From Hymenoscyphus infarciens (lineage: Eukaryota > Ascomycota > Leotiomycetes > Helotiales > Helotiaceae), in NCBI GenBank assembly GCA_001414345.1, contig LLCB01000244.1, positions 1-64,000 of the forward strand: 64,000 nt of DNA, in the 5' to 3' direction. Below the pieces are notes generated by a model. It saw nothing but the letters and a program-made list of their open reading frames with translations, was not told the origin of the DNA and made no database searches. Shown one piece after another: positions 14,086 through 23,608 of this stretch; position 1 is the first letter of the stretch; each line of letters starts with the position of its first letter. Both the position numbers and the translations under genes were made by a program.

Positions 14086-14238
14086 ACTCTTATATTAATA
14101 AGATACTCAGAGAGCCTCCTAATTAGCCTAAAAAGAAGGCATATAAGAGAGTGTAGAGTAAGATACTAGAAGCTAGCTAGTAAATATAGAAATTCTCAAA
14201 ATAGCCTCAAATACGTATATATAACGAAAAGCGATAAA
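14086..14238 (+). repeat. Terminal direct repeat, copy 2 (B2-like)
   Basis: Partner of 13,781-13,933. It keeps CG and CA dinucleotides (for example at AATACGTATAT) that are TA in copy 1, so the two copies were mutated unequally. Its end is taken as the right boundary of the DIRS-like element. Confidence 0.75.
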
Positions 14239-14560
14239 ACTTATATTTAAAACTATCTATAGAATTTAGTATAAAACTAGAATTTATATTTAGAGTAATT
14301 AGTTTAAAGATATAATAGAAGTCTAACTCTATCTTAGCTATTAGTATAATTCTCTATATTTATATAAATTAAAAGTTCTATTTATTCTATAAGTCTAAGT
14401 CTATACTACTTTAATTAACTAGTTAATTCTTTCTTTTCTTTCTTTATATATTTCTACGGTTAGAAGTATACTATAATACTTTTCTCCTAAAAGGTTAGCT
14501 CTAATATTATATAATTATAAAGAATAAACAACTAAGGCTTCTTAATAGAGAAAAAGCATT
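14239..14560. other. AT-rich sequence without a recognisable gene
   Basis: TA-rich sequence of RIP character with no readable protein similarity. Composition changes abruptly at about 14,545 to normal, C-rich gene-island sequence. Confidence 0.6.
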
Positions 14561-14682
14561 TTTGAGACGTTCTGCCACGAGTTTCCCTGTCACACGAACG
14601 CTATACCTCTCAACCACTCTCAACACCCCCACTCTTACCCTCCTCCTCGCACATTCTCCACATTCTGATAACAAATATCACA

Positions 14683-14979
14683 ATGCGGACGACTTTTACC
14701 TCGTCACTACGATTTGCTCCTCTATCACGAACCCCCCTCGAATCCCGCACCCCTACACGCACAGTTACAATAATGGGCTTGGTCGCGCTTTACTTTAAGC
14801 AATACCAGAGATACGTAGAGATTGGCATAGGCATGATATGGATAGCTAACAGTGTCAAAAACCAGAACTACGCGCACCAAATCATTCGATGGCATCGCTC
14901 TCCAGGCAGGTCTACTTCGCTGCCTCCAAAACCAAACTCCGAACTATTCCCCATCCACCTACGCTTCAACGTGTTATAA
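14683..14979 (+). CDS. Hypothetical small protein at the edge of a RIP block
   Basis: A 98-codon frame opens 140 bp inside the gene island. It is preceded by a pyrimidine/CA-rich stretch like fungal 5' leaders (14,590-14,680). The N-terminus (MRTTFTSSLRFAPLSRTPLE) is rich in Arg, Ser and Thr and lacks acidic residues for about 19 positions, resembling a mitochondrial presequence. A short hydrophobic stretch (IGIGMIWIANSV) follows at about residues 47-58. No family was recognised. It converges with the phosphatase gene ending at 15,001, and introns could change the C-terminus. It may be the surviving piece of a larger gene. Confidence 0.35.
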   Translation: MRTTFTSSLRFAPLSRTPLESRTPTRTVTIMGLVALYFKQYQRYVEIGIGMIWIANSVKNQNYAHQIIRWHRSPGRSTSLPPKPNSELFPIHLRFNVL

Positions 14980-15000
14980 TTCCAGCAAGCAAAACAATCA

Positions 15001-15703
15001 TTACAACTCGACAAGCCCCGTAGCATTACTATCCAACCCCTCGCAATGTTCAGATGTGGAAGCCGTTATTTTGGTGTAGGGGAACGGATCCGTCCAGATG
15101 ACATCAAAACTAGGCACAAATATTCAGCATCTTGTTTACAACTGGGAGACAGTCGACTACTCACGCCCCCTTTGGATATATCGGCGGTGTCGGATTCCCC
15201 AACGCGCGAAGGATGTTGGGGAGAGCCTTGTGCTCCCAGCATATTAAGATATTCTGGGACGAACCCGTGGCCTTGAAGGCAGATACCAAAGCAGCCACAC
15301 AATCCTCGTCGTCTCGGTCGCATCGTGTGTCGACCTTCAAGTGGAGGTCCATGGATACGGGGAGCACGGTCAGAAATGGGCGTGCCCTTTTTCCACCTTG
15401 AGAAAGAGTTCGTCAGGTCAGATTTGATCATGTTCCGCACATTCATCATGAGCGACAGGTAAAATACTGACTTTTCTTTGGTTTCTGGGCTATTATCTTT
15501 CCAATATTATACCCTGAATCTACCCCAAAGACGTTCCTCAGGCATTGTGCCCGCTGTTCTCCCTCGGCATTCAGGCCATCGCCTCCATCTGCGGGCTTTT
15601 CACCGTGGCGGATTAAGTACACTGTAGGAGATGCTGATACTGCAAGCGCGAAGAACTGAAGAACAAGAAGGTTTACGATTCGCATATTGAAGCTCCTGGC
15701 CAA
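15001..15703 (-). CDS. Secreted histidine phosphatase (phosphoglycerate-mutase-like)
   Basis: Three exons on the minus strand, 15,703-15,472, 15,396-15,165 and 15,109-15,001, give 190 residues. Introns of 75 and 55 bp (donors GTCAGT and GTGAGT, acceptors CAAG and CTAG) keep phase and join well-conserved family sequence. A signal peptide (residues 1 to about 25, ending AVSA before SPTVY) is followed at once by the catalytic YLIRHGEKP motif. Exon 2 begins with GKRARP and contains CDRDDEDC and the ILICWEH motif. Exon 3 gives FDVIWTDPFPYTKI. This matches the fungal secreted phosphoglycerate-mutase-like family in order and length. The substrate is unknown; a hydrolase outside the cytoplasm is inferred from the signal sequence. 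An internal Met at residue 7 is an alternative start. Confidence 0.85.
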
Positions 15704-18237
15704 ACTCCAACTCTTCGATGCATGCTCCCACTCTGAAGGGCGCTATTCTTATATTCAGAAAGAGTCACAGAAATATTTCCTCGTCGTTACAAGCTGAGAT
15801 TTAGTCGAATCACACAATATACACAGTTGGACGTGAATAGTTTGTGTGAGGTTGGCAGTGTGTCACCAAAATGGTCACAAATATTTCCCTCAGTTCATGG
15901 TAGTACCATGGCGCTTTCTCTCTGTACAACCGGGAAACTAGACCAGCTGAACCTTATTTAAACGCGGCAGTGGCCATCGAGTAAATGGGCACGTTGCAGG
16001 TACCTACCTAAGGTGTTTATTCTATCCCTCAGCTTCTTCCTAAAATGGTTCTGGACAATTCCTTGGTTACACCTTCTACCAAGATACCTCACGCTTCGTT
16101 TGGTGTCATGCCACCAGACAGATTGGAACCTGGTCACGAGTGATTCACAATACAAATGACGGAAGCTATACCTCAAGGCTACACCTGGGACAGTGTCACG
16201 TTGAAATATTACGCTGGTAGCTTGTTTCATTTCACGAGTTGTAGTGTGCTACCCGACATCTCTACATCGAAGCATGTGATGGAGAGCAAATGGGTAGAGG
16301 TCTGAGGTTAAACTGGGCTAATAACTCGAACGGGAGCAGTAACTCAAAAGACGACCTTAGATGACAACTCCCACAATTTCCCGGAACTGCCATTCCGTCA
16401 AAAGGTGTGGATCCCTCGGAAATCACATTTATTGACATTGGACAGCAGATATACTGAATCCGTTGTCAAGGTATCCAGAGCTCAGCAGGATGACGAGGTT
16501 AGGGAGTGTAGTTGAGCTTGAGCTTAAGCAAGTATTTAAACACTCCTCGTAAATTCTCTCTCTAACCGAGCCTTTAAACTATTTTTCTGCGTTAGCAGTC
16601 TGAAGATTATAGACTTTTCAACAGGTGCGCCGCCCGGCTCTGTTTTTGTTAGGACGGAATTGAAAATGTTATTTGTGGTCATATAAGCAGTGGTCATTTA
16701 AGCATGGGAGTCGAGGTGGTTTAGGAAGGAGCGATAGGAAGGAAGGAGCGAGGCTACCGGCGCCCTATGAGAGGGCTCCGAGAACGCGTGGATAGTATTA
16801 GAGATGTGGGTTCAACCGCGGCGAGGGTCTTCCTTTTTGACCTCCTTTAGAAAACCAAGAGGGATTCAAGGGAAGGAACTATAGAATGCTAAATCTACTA
16901 GGAGAAAGGAAGATTTCGGGAGAAATATCTAGAACCAATCTCCTATATTCGTCATAAAGGCGAAGAGAGAGCGGCTCCTAAGAAGTATAGGTACTAGAGT
17001 GTCGTAGTTCTTAGTAGCTGAAAAAGCATTCCTAAGTTTCGACGTGGGTTTACTACTTCTCTTCTACTCTTATAAAAAGGCTATCCAGCAGACTAAATCC
17101 TTAGCGCTAGAGTTACTTCCGTGCTACTCGTGGCTTACTCGTGGCTTACTTACAAACTGGCTAGTAAGCCTAGCCATGTTTGTAGGCCGAAGATTAAGTC
17201 GCGAGTAAGCTATTGAATTCCAAGTTAGCTGAAAGAGTTGCGAGTAAGCTGTCAAATAACGAGTAAGTTACTAGTATTCGAGGGCTGAAAAGTAAGTCGC
17301 TAGTAAGCTGTCAAAAGGTAGCAGCAGTGAGCTAAACAAGTAAAGCGCGACTGTCTCAAAGTTCTAATTATATATAATTATATAGTATAAGCTCTCTTCA
17401 CTAGGTATGATTAGTTGAAGCTTACAGGGGTAATGGCGCTGTCACGTGTCGCAGCTATATAGGTTTATTTTATTTTTATTTTTTATTTTTAGCTAACGAG
17501 GCTATCTAATATTACCTACCTAGTAAGCTATAAAATAACGAGTAAGCTACTATTATAGAGGCGGAAAAGTGTGTCTTAATACGGATTAATAGGTTATCTA
17601 CTCTCTAGCGACTTAGTTACTACTATTTAAAACTTACTTATAAGAAAGCTAATTTATTTCTATATATTAGAAGAAGTATATTAATTAGCTATAATCGAGA
17701 TTAAGTATATATCTGAAGACTATGCTATAAATATAAGTATTTAGAAAAACTAGAAAACGTAAGTTACTTAGATAGAATTTAGATATATTAAGTATCTTAA
17801 TAGTATCTATAGAATAAGACTATTTAATAAAGTAAGAATTAAGTTCACTAGATCAAGTTTAGAATGTTCAAAGTATCTTTTATGAGATTATTCTCTTTTA
17901 AAAAAAATACTTAAGAGGTGAATAGTATAGCCTATATAGGAATTGGGAAAGCGGGCAAAACAGCATCAGTAAGTGAGTATCCCGTCATGTTGAGGAAGCT
18001 GCCAGATGCTTTAAAAACATAGTCGTATCGAAAATAGGAAAAGTGAAACTAGATGAGGTGAAGAGAGTGAGGTACGGAAAAGTTGTCTGTGGGGCAAATC
18101 AAAGGTGGCCAAGCGAAGCAAAACTTCAAAACCGCCATCCATTTGGTCGCAAACACTTCCTCAACTTCAAACTTCCACAGAAAACACTCACAAACACAAC
18201 ACCAGTTCGCACTCATCACACTCATCTAACACCAAAC
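15704..18237. other. Long intergenic stretch with relic sequence
   Basis: No confident gene. A plus-strand frame without an ATG stays open from about 16,307 to 16,514 (containing FPELPFRQKVWIPRKS) and may be a gene remnant. A perfectly adjacent 15-bp direct repeat with one mismatch (GTGGTCATATAAGCA / GTGGTCATTTAAGCA) lies at 16,675-16,704. From about 17,340 to 17,940 the sequence is AT-rich and RIP-like. The leader of the next gene begins near 18,100. Confidence 0.5.
17130..17560. repeat. Dispersed short CGAGTAAGCT-type motifs
   Basis: Variants of CGAGTAAGCT or CTAGTAAGCT occur about ten times in 430 bp, in both orientations. Examples are GCTTACTCG near 17,130-17,150 and GCGAGTAAGCTGTCAAA and CTAGTAAGCTGTCAAA near 17,240-17,315, with another pair near 17,520-17,550. 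Spacing is irregular, so this is not a simple tandem array. One similar site (AACGAGTAGGCT) lies near 25,668. Confidence 0.5.
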
Positions 18238-18661
18238 ATGTCTGGAGAGCGATTCAAATTCTTGCAGTGCACATTCTACCAACAAACCCTGGTTTGCACC
18301 AACTTCCCAGGTACACCCATCGCAAAAGAAACTCTTCCACAACGTCCATCCCTTGATAAGATTGCCGCGCGCACAGATCTTGCTGGCCATGTCACGAAAT
18401 TTATGAAAGAAAGTTTCCCTGGCTGGTAGGTACTTCGATCTATCGTAACCGCGCATGCTGATATATTCTAGGGTCCTCTACGCTGTCACACCACTTGAGG
18501 CTTCGGGAGAAATCATCAACCTCTGGATTATGAAGGAATGTGTCATGGTGGCTGTTAAGGAAGATGTGAAGAAGGCTGAGGACGATTTGGTAGTGGATGG
18601 CGGAAGTGACACCGAGGAGGACATGGCGCAATCTGGTTATGTTGTTGTCTATGACAAGTGA
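18238..18661 (+). CDS. Two-exon protein of unknown function, 125 aa
   Basis: Exons 18,238-18,425 and 18,472-18,661 are joined by a 46-bp intron (GTAGGT...TTCTAG). The intron splits a Trp codon, so the protein reads FPGW|VLYAVTPLE. The start MSGERFKFLQ is preceded by an A/C-rich leader; the frame extends further upstream, but this ATG fits the composition change and the paralog. There are no signal peptide and no membrane segment. The C-terminal third is acidic (EDDLVVDGGSDTEEDM). The family is unknown to me. An eroded paralog with the same intron position lies at 20,146-20,523, so this is a duplicated gene whose other copy was silenced. Confidence 0.65.
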
Positions 18662-20145
18662 TCGGCTTCACCTTTGGCACTGATACATTTGGGTCTTGAC
18701 TTGGAGGGTTATACAGTGGCAGTGGAGCAATCATTAGGGAGCAAGCCCAGGATTTTGCTTTGTCATTGGGGAGAGTTTGAAGTGCTAGCTAGACACACTC
18801 GAAATGAGCATAATAAAGCCCTAAAACTAAGCGAATATTCTGGTAAAATGTCTTCGTTGTCAACGTACAATCTATGTGCTGTCAAGGATAGATTGAAGTT
18901 ATAGTTAGAGCCAGCCCTTAAGAGTTTATATAACGTAATAACACAATTTATCAGAATATACTGATTGCGCTACTGAGACAACAGATGTATTAGAATCAAG
19001 TGATTCTTTTGTTAGAATAAGGTCAAAGTAATTACTATATGATACCATCACTATACGAGCTGGGATTACTAGAACGTGGTGTTTATCTTTTGAGGTAATC
19101 CTCTTACTTGTAAATAACAGTATATAACAAGGCTATTTTCTCCAAGAATAAGCAAGAATACCTAAATATGTAGTGAATAGGTAAAATCTAGTTAGGTTAA
19201 AGTAGACGAAAGGTATATAACCTCCTAGACTACTATCTCTTATAAAGATTCTTTTAGCCTTAGCATAAGATCTATTTTCAATTATAAAACTAAGACATCT
19301 ACTACTAAAGGAACCCCGCACCAAAAATATAACAAATCATAGCATCTGCTCGCTTCTTAAAGTGTAAGTACGAAGGTAAGAGACAATCACTCTATATAAT
19401 CAACTCCCTCGGTCTTAGCCTCGTAAGAGAGAATCTCTCTTAAGTAGAAATTACTCCCGAAATTTTGACAACTCAAATGTACATCAAGGCGATAACTGAC
19501 CTCTTGAATGAAAAGTTTCTATAATAGTATTTCTCTCTAGATAGATTTCTATATGTTTAAGTAATCCCGGCTAATAATACCAGGGTTTTATACTTAGCAT
19601 AGAAAGCATATATAAATAGTAGTCTAGTCTTAAACTTCTGGATCGTTAAGAAAGATAGTATTGCTACTATAGATAACGGGTTGCTTAGAAAATATAATAA
19701 AATTTAAGTAACGAGGAATGGAGTTTAAGCTACTTAGTTAGGAATTTCTAGGTCGCCGGGTCAAGTTTTTGTAGCAGTAAAGCTATTAGTATATACTAAG
19801 ATTTTCTTAGTATGTTTTTTGTGCTCTTACTCGCAGATTAACTAAGCAAAGAAGATTCTATATAAGCTATGGTATAGCGCTGTCTTTGATTAGAACTATA
19901 ACCTGAATCTCTTTTATACAAGCTTTATTAGAACATTATAGCTCTTACGTAGAGTGAAAATAATAGTGATCGTAAATTATCAAGTTCTGATATATAGCTA
20001 TGATTGGCCGACTAAACGAGTAGCATAATACTAACTATACAATTTTGATTCTAATATACTTTCTGACCTTTCCTCTCTAGAAGTTTCACAGCGCCTTTAT
20101 CACGTATCTATCCGCTTCTCAATATCAGCTCTATTTCTCTAATAT
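18662..20145. other. Intergenic, partly RIP-affected, no gene seen
   Basis: 3' flank of the preceding gene up to about 18,900, then AT-rich sequence. A 63-codon minus-strand frame at 19,133-19,324 has no support beyond being open. No terminal repeats were noticed. Confidence 0.5.
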
Positions 20146-20523
20146 ATGTGGTACCGTAAAGGAAACAAGGTTGCGACGTTGAGGTATCGCATCCATCCAG
20201 GACTTCCTTCTGCCGCAACTACCAATTTTCATACTACCTTAGTCAGATATGGTCATCTGGTTGCTTTAACGAAGTTTATGAAGGAGTTTCCGGGATGGTA
20301 TACAGCCTCGAATCGAACCTAAGCTGTTGGCTTTTGGCAACTAAGAAGTCATAGAGCTCTCCGTTTAATTCAAAACAAGATTCTCAATCATTCGAACGCG
20401 TTAAATTCAGTTTACAATCTATGGATTGTGAAAGTGTATGAAGTAGTAGGGGTTGTTAAAGAGAGCGATAATAACCCGCTCGGCTATTATAGCAATCGGG
20501 TATTACTTATTCAAGTGACCTAG
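20146..20523 (+). pseudogene. Eroded paralog of the 18,238 gene
   Basis: Exon-like segments 20,146-20,297 and 20,355-20,523 flank a GTATAC...TAG gap of 57 bp. The first ends KFMKEFPGW, matching KFMKESFPGW of the 18-kb gene. The second contains VYNLWIVKVYEVVGVVKES, matching IINLWIMKECVMVAVKED. The intron falls at the same Trp codon, but here the junction codon reads TGA instead of TGG, a G-to-A change that stops translation. The N-terminus is diverged and the acidic tail is replaced. An 8-bp hAT target site begins 27 bp after its stop. Confidence 0.65.
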
Positions 20524-20672
20524 TACGATATTCCTACCAATTATAGAATTGTCTAATTAGTGTTTTGGCTTTCCCCGCCTTAGTCAGCCTAGTACTTAGG
20601 ATAAGATAGGCTACTCACCTAGGTAAGGATAGAAGAGGCTAGGCTAGATTAGGATTAAGGCTAGGCTAAGTT

Positions 20673-21668
20673 TAGTGTTTTAGCTTTCCCCGCCTTGGTT
20701 AGCCTAGTACTCCGGAGAGGATAGGCTACCCCTCTCTATTAGGAAAGGAGAGGATAGGCTAATTTCACTTATAGGCTAGGCTGAATTAGATAGGAGAGAT
20801 GCTAAATTTAGATAGAAGAGGTAAGGAAGACTAAAAGAGAGGGCTAGGTAAGAAGAGGTGCTAGAGAGGATAGGATAGAATAGGAAGTATATAAGTAAAA
20901 AACATTAAAATAAGTAAAAAGTAATAAAAAGTACTAATATTATAGACTAATTTAAGAAGTATTAAAAATAATAATATTATTAAAGCTATTAAAAGACGAG
21001 ATATTATACTTAAATTATAGTATTATTCTAGTAGATTAGTAATAACTTAATTCTCTTTATCTTGCTACTTACCTTCTAAGTCCTTTTCTCTCTACTTCTT
21101 TTATAACTTTCGGTTTATAATAATCTACGCTTAGAGGTACTAAGTTGACTCTATTATACTAGGAACTGGTTGAGGCTTAAATACGAGGGCTTACGAGAGT
21201 AAATAGCACTAAATTAAGTGCTCTACTAGGTACTTGATTTACTATAGTAAAACCCCTGTTTTTAGGTACTAATTAAAGACTAATATTATATGCTTTTCTT
21301 AGGTGGTACTAAATCTACTAATAATACTATAAATACTTCGTCTTAGACGAATTAGTCTATAGCGAGGCCTTCTAAATAAACCCTGCTTTACTAGGTCTCG
21401 CTATAGACTATTACGCCTAGAACTAAGTAATATATTTGAGGCTAGCATATACTCTGCCTAGCCTCCTCTATAGGCTAGGAAAGGCTACTCTAATACCTCG
21501 GATAGGAAAGGATAGGCGGAATAAATTTCGGAATAGGATCGGAGTAGCTAGGAGAAGTGATATATTAGAATAGGATTAGACGAGATAGCCTTAAAATAGA
21601 GGTAGGAAGGAGAAGAATCGTTAAGAAAGGATAGAATAATAGATTAGACGGGGAAACCTAAAACACTA
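20673..21668 (+). mobile_element. hAT-type element, inner nested copy
   Basis: 996 bp starting TAGTGTTTTAGCTTTCCCCG and ending GGGGAAACCTAAAACACTA, with the 8-bp direct repeat GCTAAGTT at 20,665-20,672 and 21,669-21,676. It belongs to the same family as the outer copy, into which it inserted. No transposase reading frame is left; the interior contains CTAGGCTAGG-like and AT-rich tracts. Confidence 0.85.
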
Positions 21669-21913
21669 GCTAAGTTTAATAGGCTAGGTACTCTAACTAG
21701 AATAGAAGTGGCTAGGAAAGTTCTAAAAACAGGATAGAAGTAGCTAGGCAGATAAAAAAAGGAGGCTAGGCTAGAGTAGAATTAGAAAGGTAACCTCTAA
21801 TCAGAACCTAGACCCTCTTTTCTACCCGCCTTCTAAGCTTTAAGCGAACTTAACTAGCCTAACTCTTCCTATCCTAGCCTCTCTATTTAGTAAGGAAAGG
21901 CAAGCAAGTACTA

Positions 21914-22008
21914 TACTATCCCCTCCTCTAAATAAAATATAGAGTATATAGACATTTAGTATAGCATAGCGGCCGTACGCTTACATTTTATTTAGAGGGG
22001 GGATAGTA
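21914..22008. mobile_element. 95-bp hairpin miniature element
   Basis: 25-bp inverted ends (TACTATCCCCTCCTCTAAAT... and its complement, one mismatch) enclose about 45 bp including GCGGCCGTACGC. TA at each end could be the target duplication of a Tc1/mariner-type miniature element. It lies inside the right half of the outer hAT element. Confidence 0.6.
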
Positions 22009-22149
22009 GAATAGAAGTGGCTAGGAAAGCTAGAATTTAAGAATAGAAGAAGGCGGGATAGCCTTAAAATAGAGACAGGAGAGAGAAGGAGCGTTAAGGC
22101 AGAATAGAATAACAGATTAGGCGAGGAAACCTAAAACACTATGTCTAAT

Positions 22150-22952
22150 TCTGTCTAGACTTAAACTAGATGTCGCTATAGTTTAATAACTTATTCGAAA
22201 AAATCTAATTATAAATAGCAAAATAAGAGGAAACCAGGACCTCTTTGATATTCTACGGAAAAACGAGATAAAGTATATTTTAACTCCTTACTATAAAATC
22301 GTTCATTTCTTAATAGTATACTAAAAACTTTAAGAGACTTGAATTAGAGCCTGTTTAGCTCGTATATATCTAGGATATTCACTACTAAGAAACATAAGGT
22401 AATATATATATATATATATATATACTAATTTAATATATATACTAGTATTTAGTATATATATTTAAAATCGATATAAATCCCTCGTTTAACCTTATATATT
22501 TTAGTATATATATAAATAGGATATATACTACTAAAAAAAGATTTAGACCTCTAGAGGTGTAAATCTTTAAAAGTTTATATATATCTTTTATCTACTACCG
22601 CTATACTTCTATAAGTACTAATATATATACTACGAGCTAAACGACTACTTAATATATTAAGAAACAATTGATAATATATACTAACTTATATAAGGTTACT
22701 CTTTAGGACATCTCGTTAATTATCTATATATATATTTAAATAATTTATACGAGCTAAACAGGCCCTTATTTGAATAATAATAAGCTAAAAATATTTTTTT
22801 CATTTCTACTAAGAACGTTGAACACTGAATATTGCCCTAATTCCTTCAAATGACAGAAATATCTGAATGAAGATTTGAAAAGTGCGTTTCCGCTATCTTA
22901 GTCGGTTTACTCTAAAAGTTTAGAAGACTAAAGACAGATAGTTAATTTTAGA
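22150..22952. other. AT-rich stretch without a gene
   Basis: RIP-like sequence with a (TA)n run at about 22,401-22,424. Two CGTATATATCT / ATACGAGCTAAAC-type segments occur near 22,350 and 22,740. Normal composition resumes at about 22,800. Confidence 0.5.
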
Positions 22953-23113
22953 ATGATTTCCTGTAAAGTAGTAGCACTCTACACTTGTAAATGTCTAAAC
23001 CATGCTTCTCGTAACTCAGACCTCCTACTGCCTTGTCCGATGTGTCTATCGAAGAATTGTGGACAAACCCTTGAGTTTCTCTGCCATAGAACGAACCAGG
23101 CCTCCCTATCACG

Positions 23114-23608
23114 TCACGATTGCCGACCGCAAAAGTTCAAACACGGATGCAGTACTGGCAGGTCTCCTTCCTGAGGTAACCTGTATGTTACACCTAGGGA
23201 ACCAATAAAGGATGGCAAGTATTCAATTACACCAATTATTATACCAAGTTCTAACATACCATTAGGGCTGTTTAGGGAGCAGCAAATGCAGACAAGAACA
23301 ATCCGCTCCTCGATAGCTACAATGACTCTGGCGAGGAGCTTTTCAAGGGCGGCAAGGGCGGGAATTGGCATTGCATCGATATTATCTAGAGAAAGAAATT
23401 GATTTCGAGGAGGTGGTGGAGGGGGAGTAAGTCTGGAAGGGGTCAAGTTTGTAATTGCCACTGAAGAGGTGGTTGGTAGGACAGGAGGTTGGGTTATAAC
23501 AAAGGAAGAGTTGATACGAGTAAGGGTTGATTGCACTGGAATTAGGACTGGGGTTTCACTACGAAAAAGCCTTGATTCAATTATCAATTGGATTGTTTGC
23601 ACATGCTC
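23114..23608 (-). CDS. Possible 3' exons of the SIM-repeat gene
   Basis: Just downstream of the 578-codon frame there is a strong donor (CAA|GTAAGA; first intron base 23,612) that overlaps the TAA stop. The following minus-strand frame is open for 162 codons. It contains a Pro run (about residues 60-65 of that frame) and an amphipathic stretch (ALAALEKLLARVIVAIEERI), then another donor-like site GTATGT near 23,262. The coding protein therefore probably continues here through one or two introns. Exact acceptors cannot be decided, and a plus-strand frame across 23,002-23,208 competes. Confidence 0.4.
   Translation of the reverse strand, partial: EHVQTIQLIIESRLFRSETPVLIPVQSTLTRINSSFVITQPPVLPTTSSVAITNLTPSRLTPPPPPPRNQFLSLDNIDAMPIPALAALEKLLARVIVAIEERIVLVCICCSLNSPNGMLELGIIIGVIEYLPSFIGSLGVTYRLPQEGDLPVLHPCLNFCGRQS

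Larger units (their letters stand above)
9403..14238 (+). mobile_element. DIRS-like tyrosine-recombinase retrotransposon, RIP-inactivated
   Basis: Three pol domains can be read through stops on the plus strand. The reverse transcriptase has SYYLDDEFTIFKAIKAML with YLDD at 11,579-11,590, preceded by an FIFNIFIEALK-like block. An RNase H-like region follows near 12,200-12,480. A tyrosine recombinase lies at about 13,036-13,580. In it, KEDEYVIMYL and the C-terminal box EHSLYRSAI (13,411-13,437) are visible, then ILRR-stop-T (the family's LGRWTS with TGG->TAG and GGA->AGA), and KRYF with the putative nucleophile Tyr at 13,516-13,518. The order RT-RNase H-YR without a DDE integrase is diagnostic of DIRS-type elements. 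The left boundary is approximate. Confidence 0.8.
20558..22141 (+). mobile_element. hAT-type element, outer copy, interrupted
   Basis: It starts TAGTGTTTTGGCTTTCCCCG and ends in the inverted form AGGAAACCTAAAACACTA. It is flanked on both sides by the 8-bp direct repeat TGTCTAAT (20,550-20,557 and 22,142-22,149). An 8-bp duplication with a TAGNG terminus is the hAT signature. The interior has no open frame and is rich in CTAGGCTAGG-like repeats, so it is non-autonomous or decayed. It is split by a second copy at 20,673-21,668; without that insert and its duplication it would be about 580 bp. Confidence 0.85.

Noticed and set aside
15066..15449. 127-codon minus-strand frame starting MMNVRNMIKSD
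   Set aside because: It runs through the introns of the phosphatase gene in another frame; the spliced model matches the family.
19133..19324. 63-codon minus-strand frame in AT-rich sequence
   Set aside because: Composition-driven; no start context or similarity.
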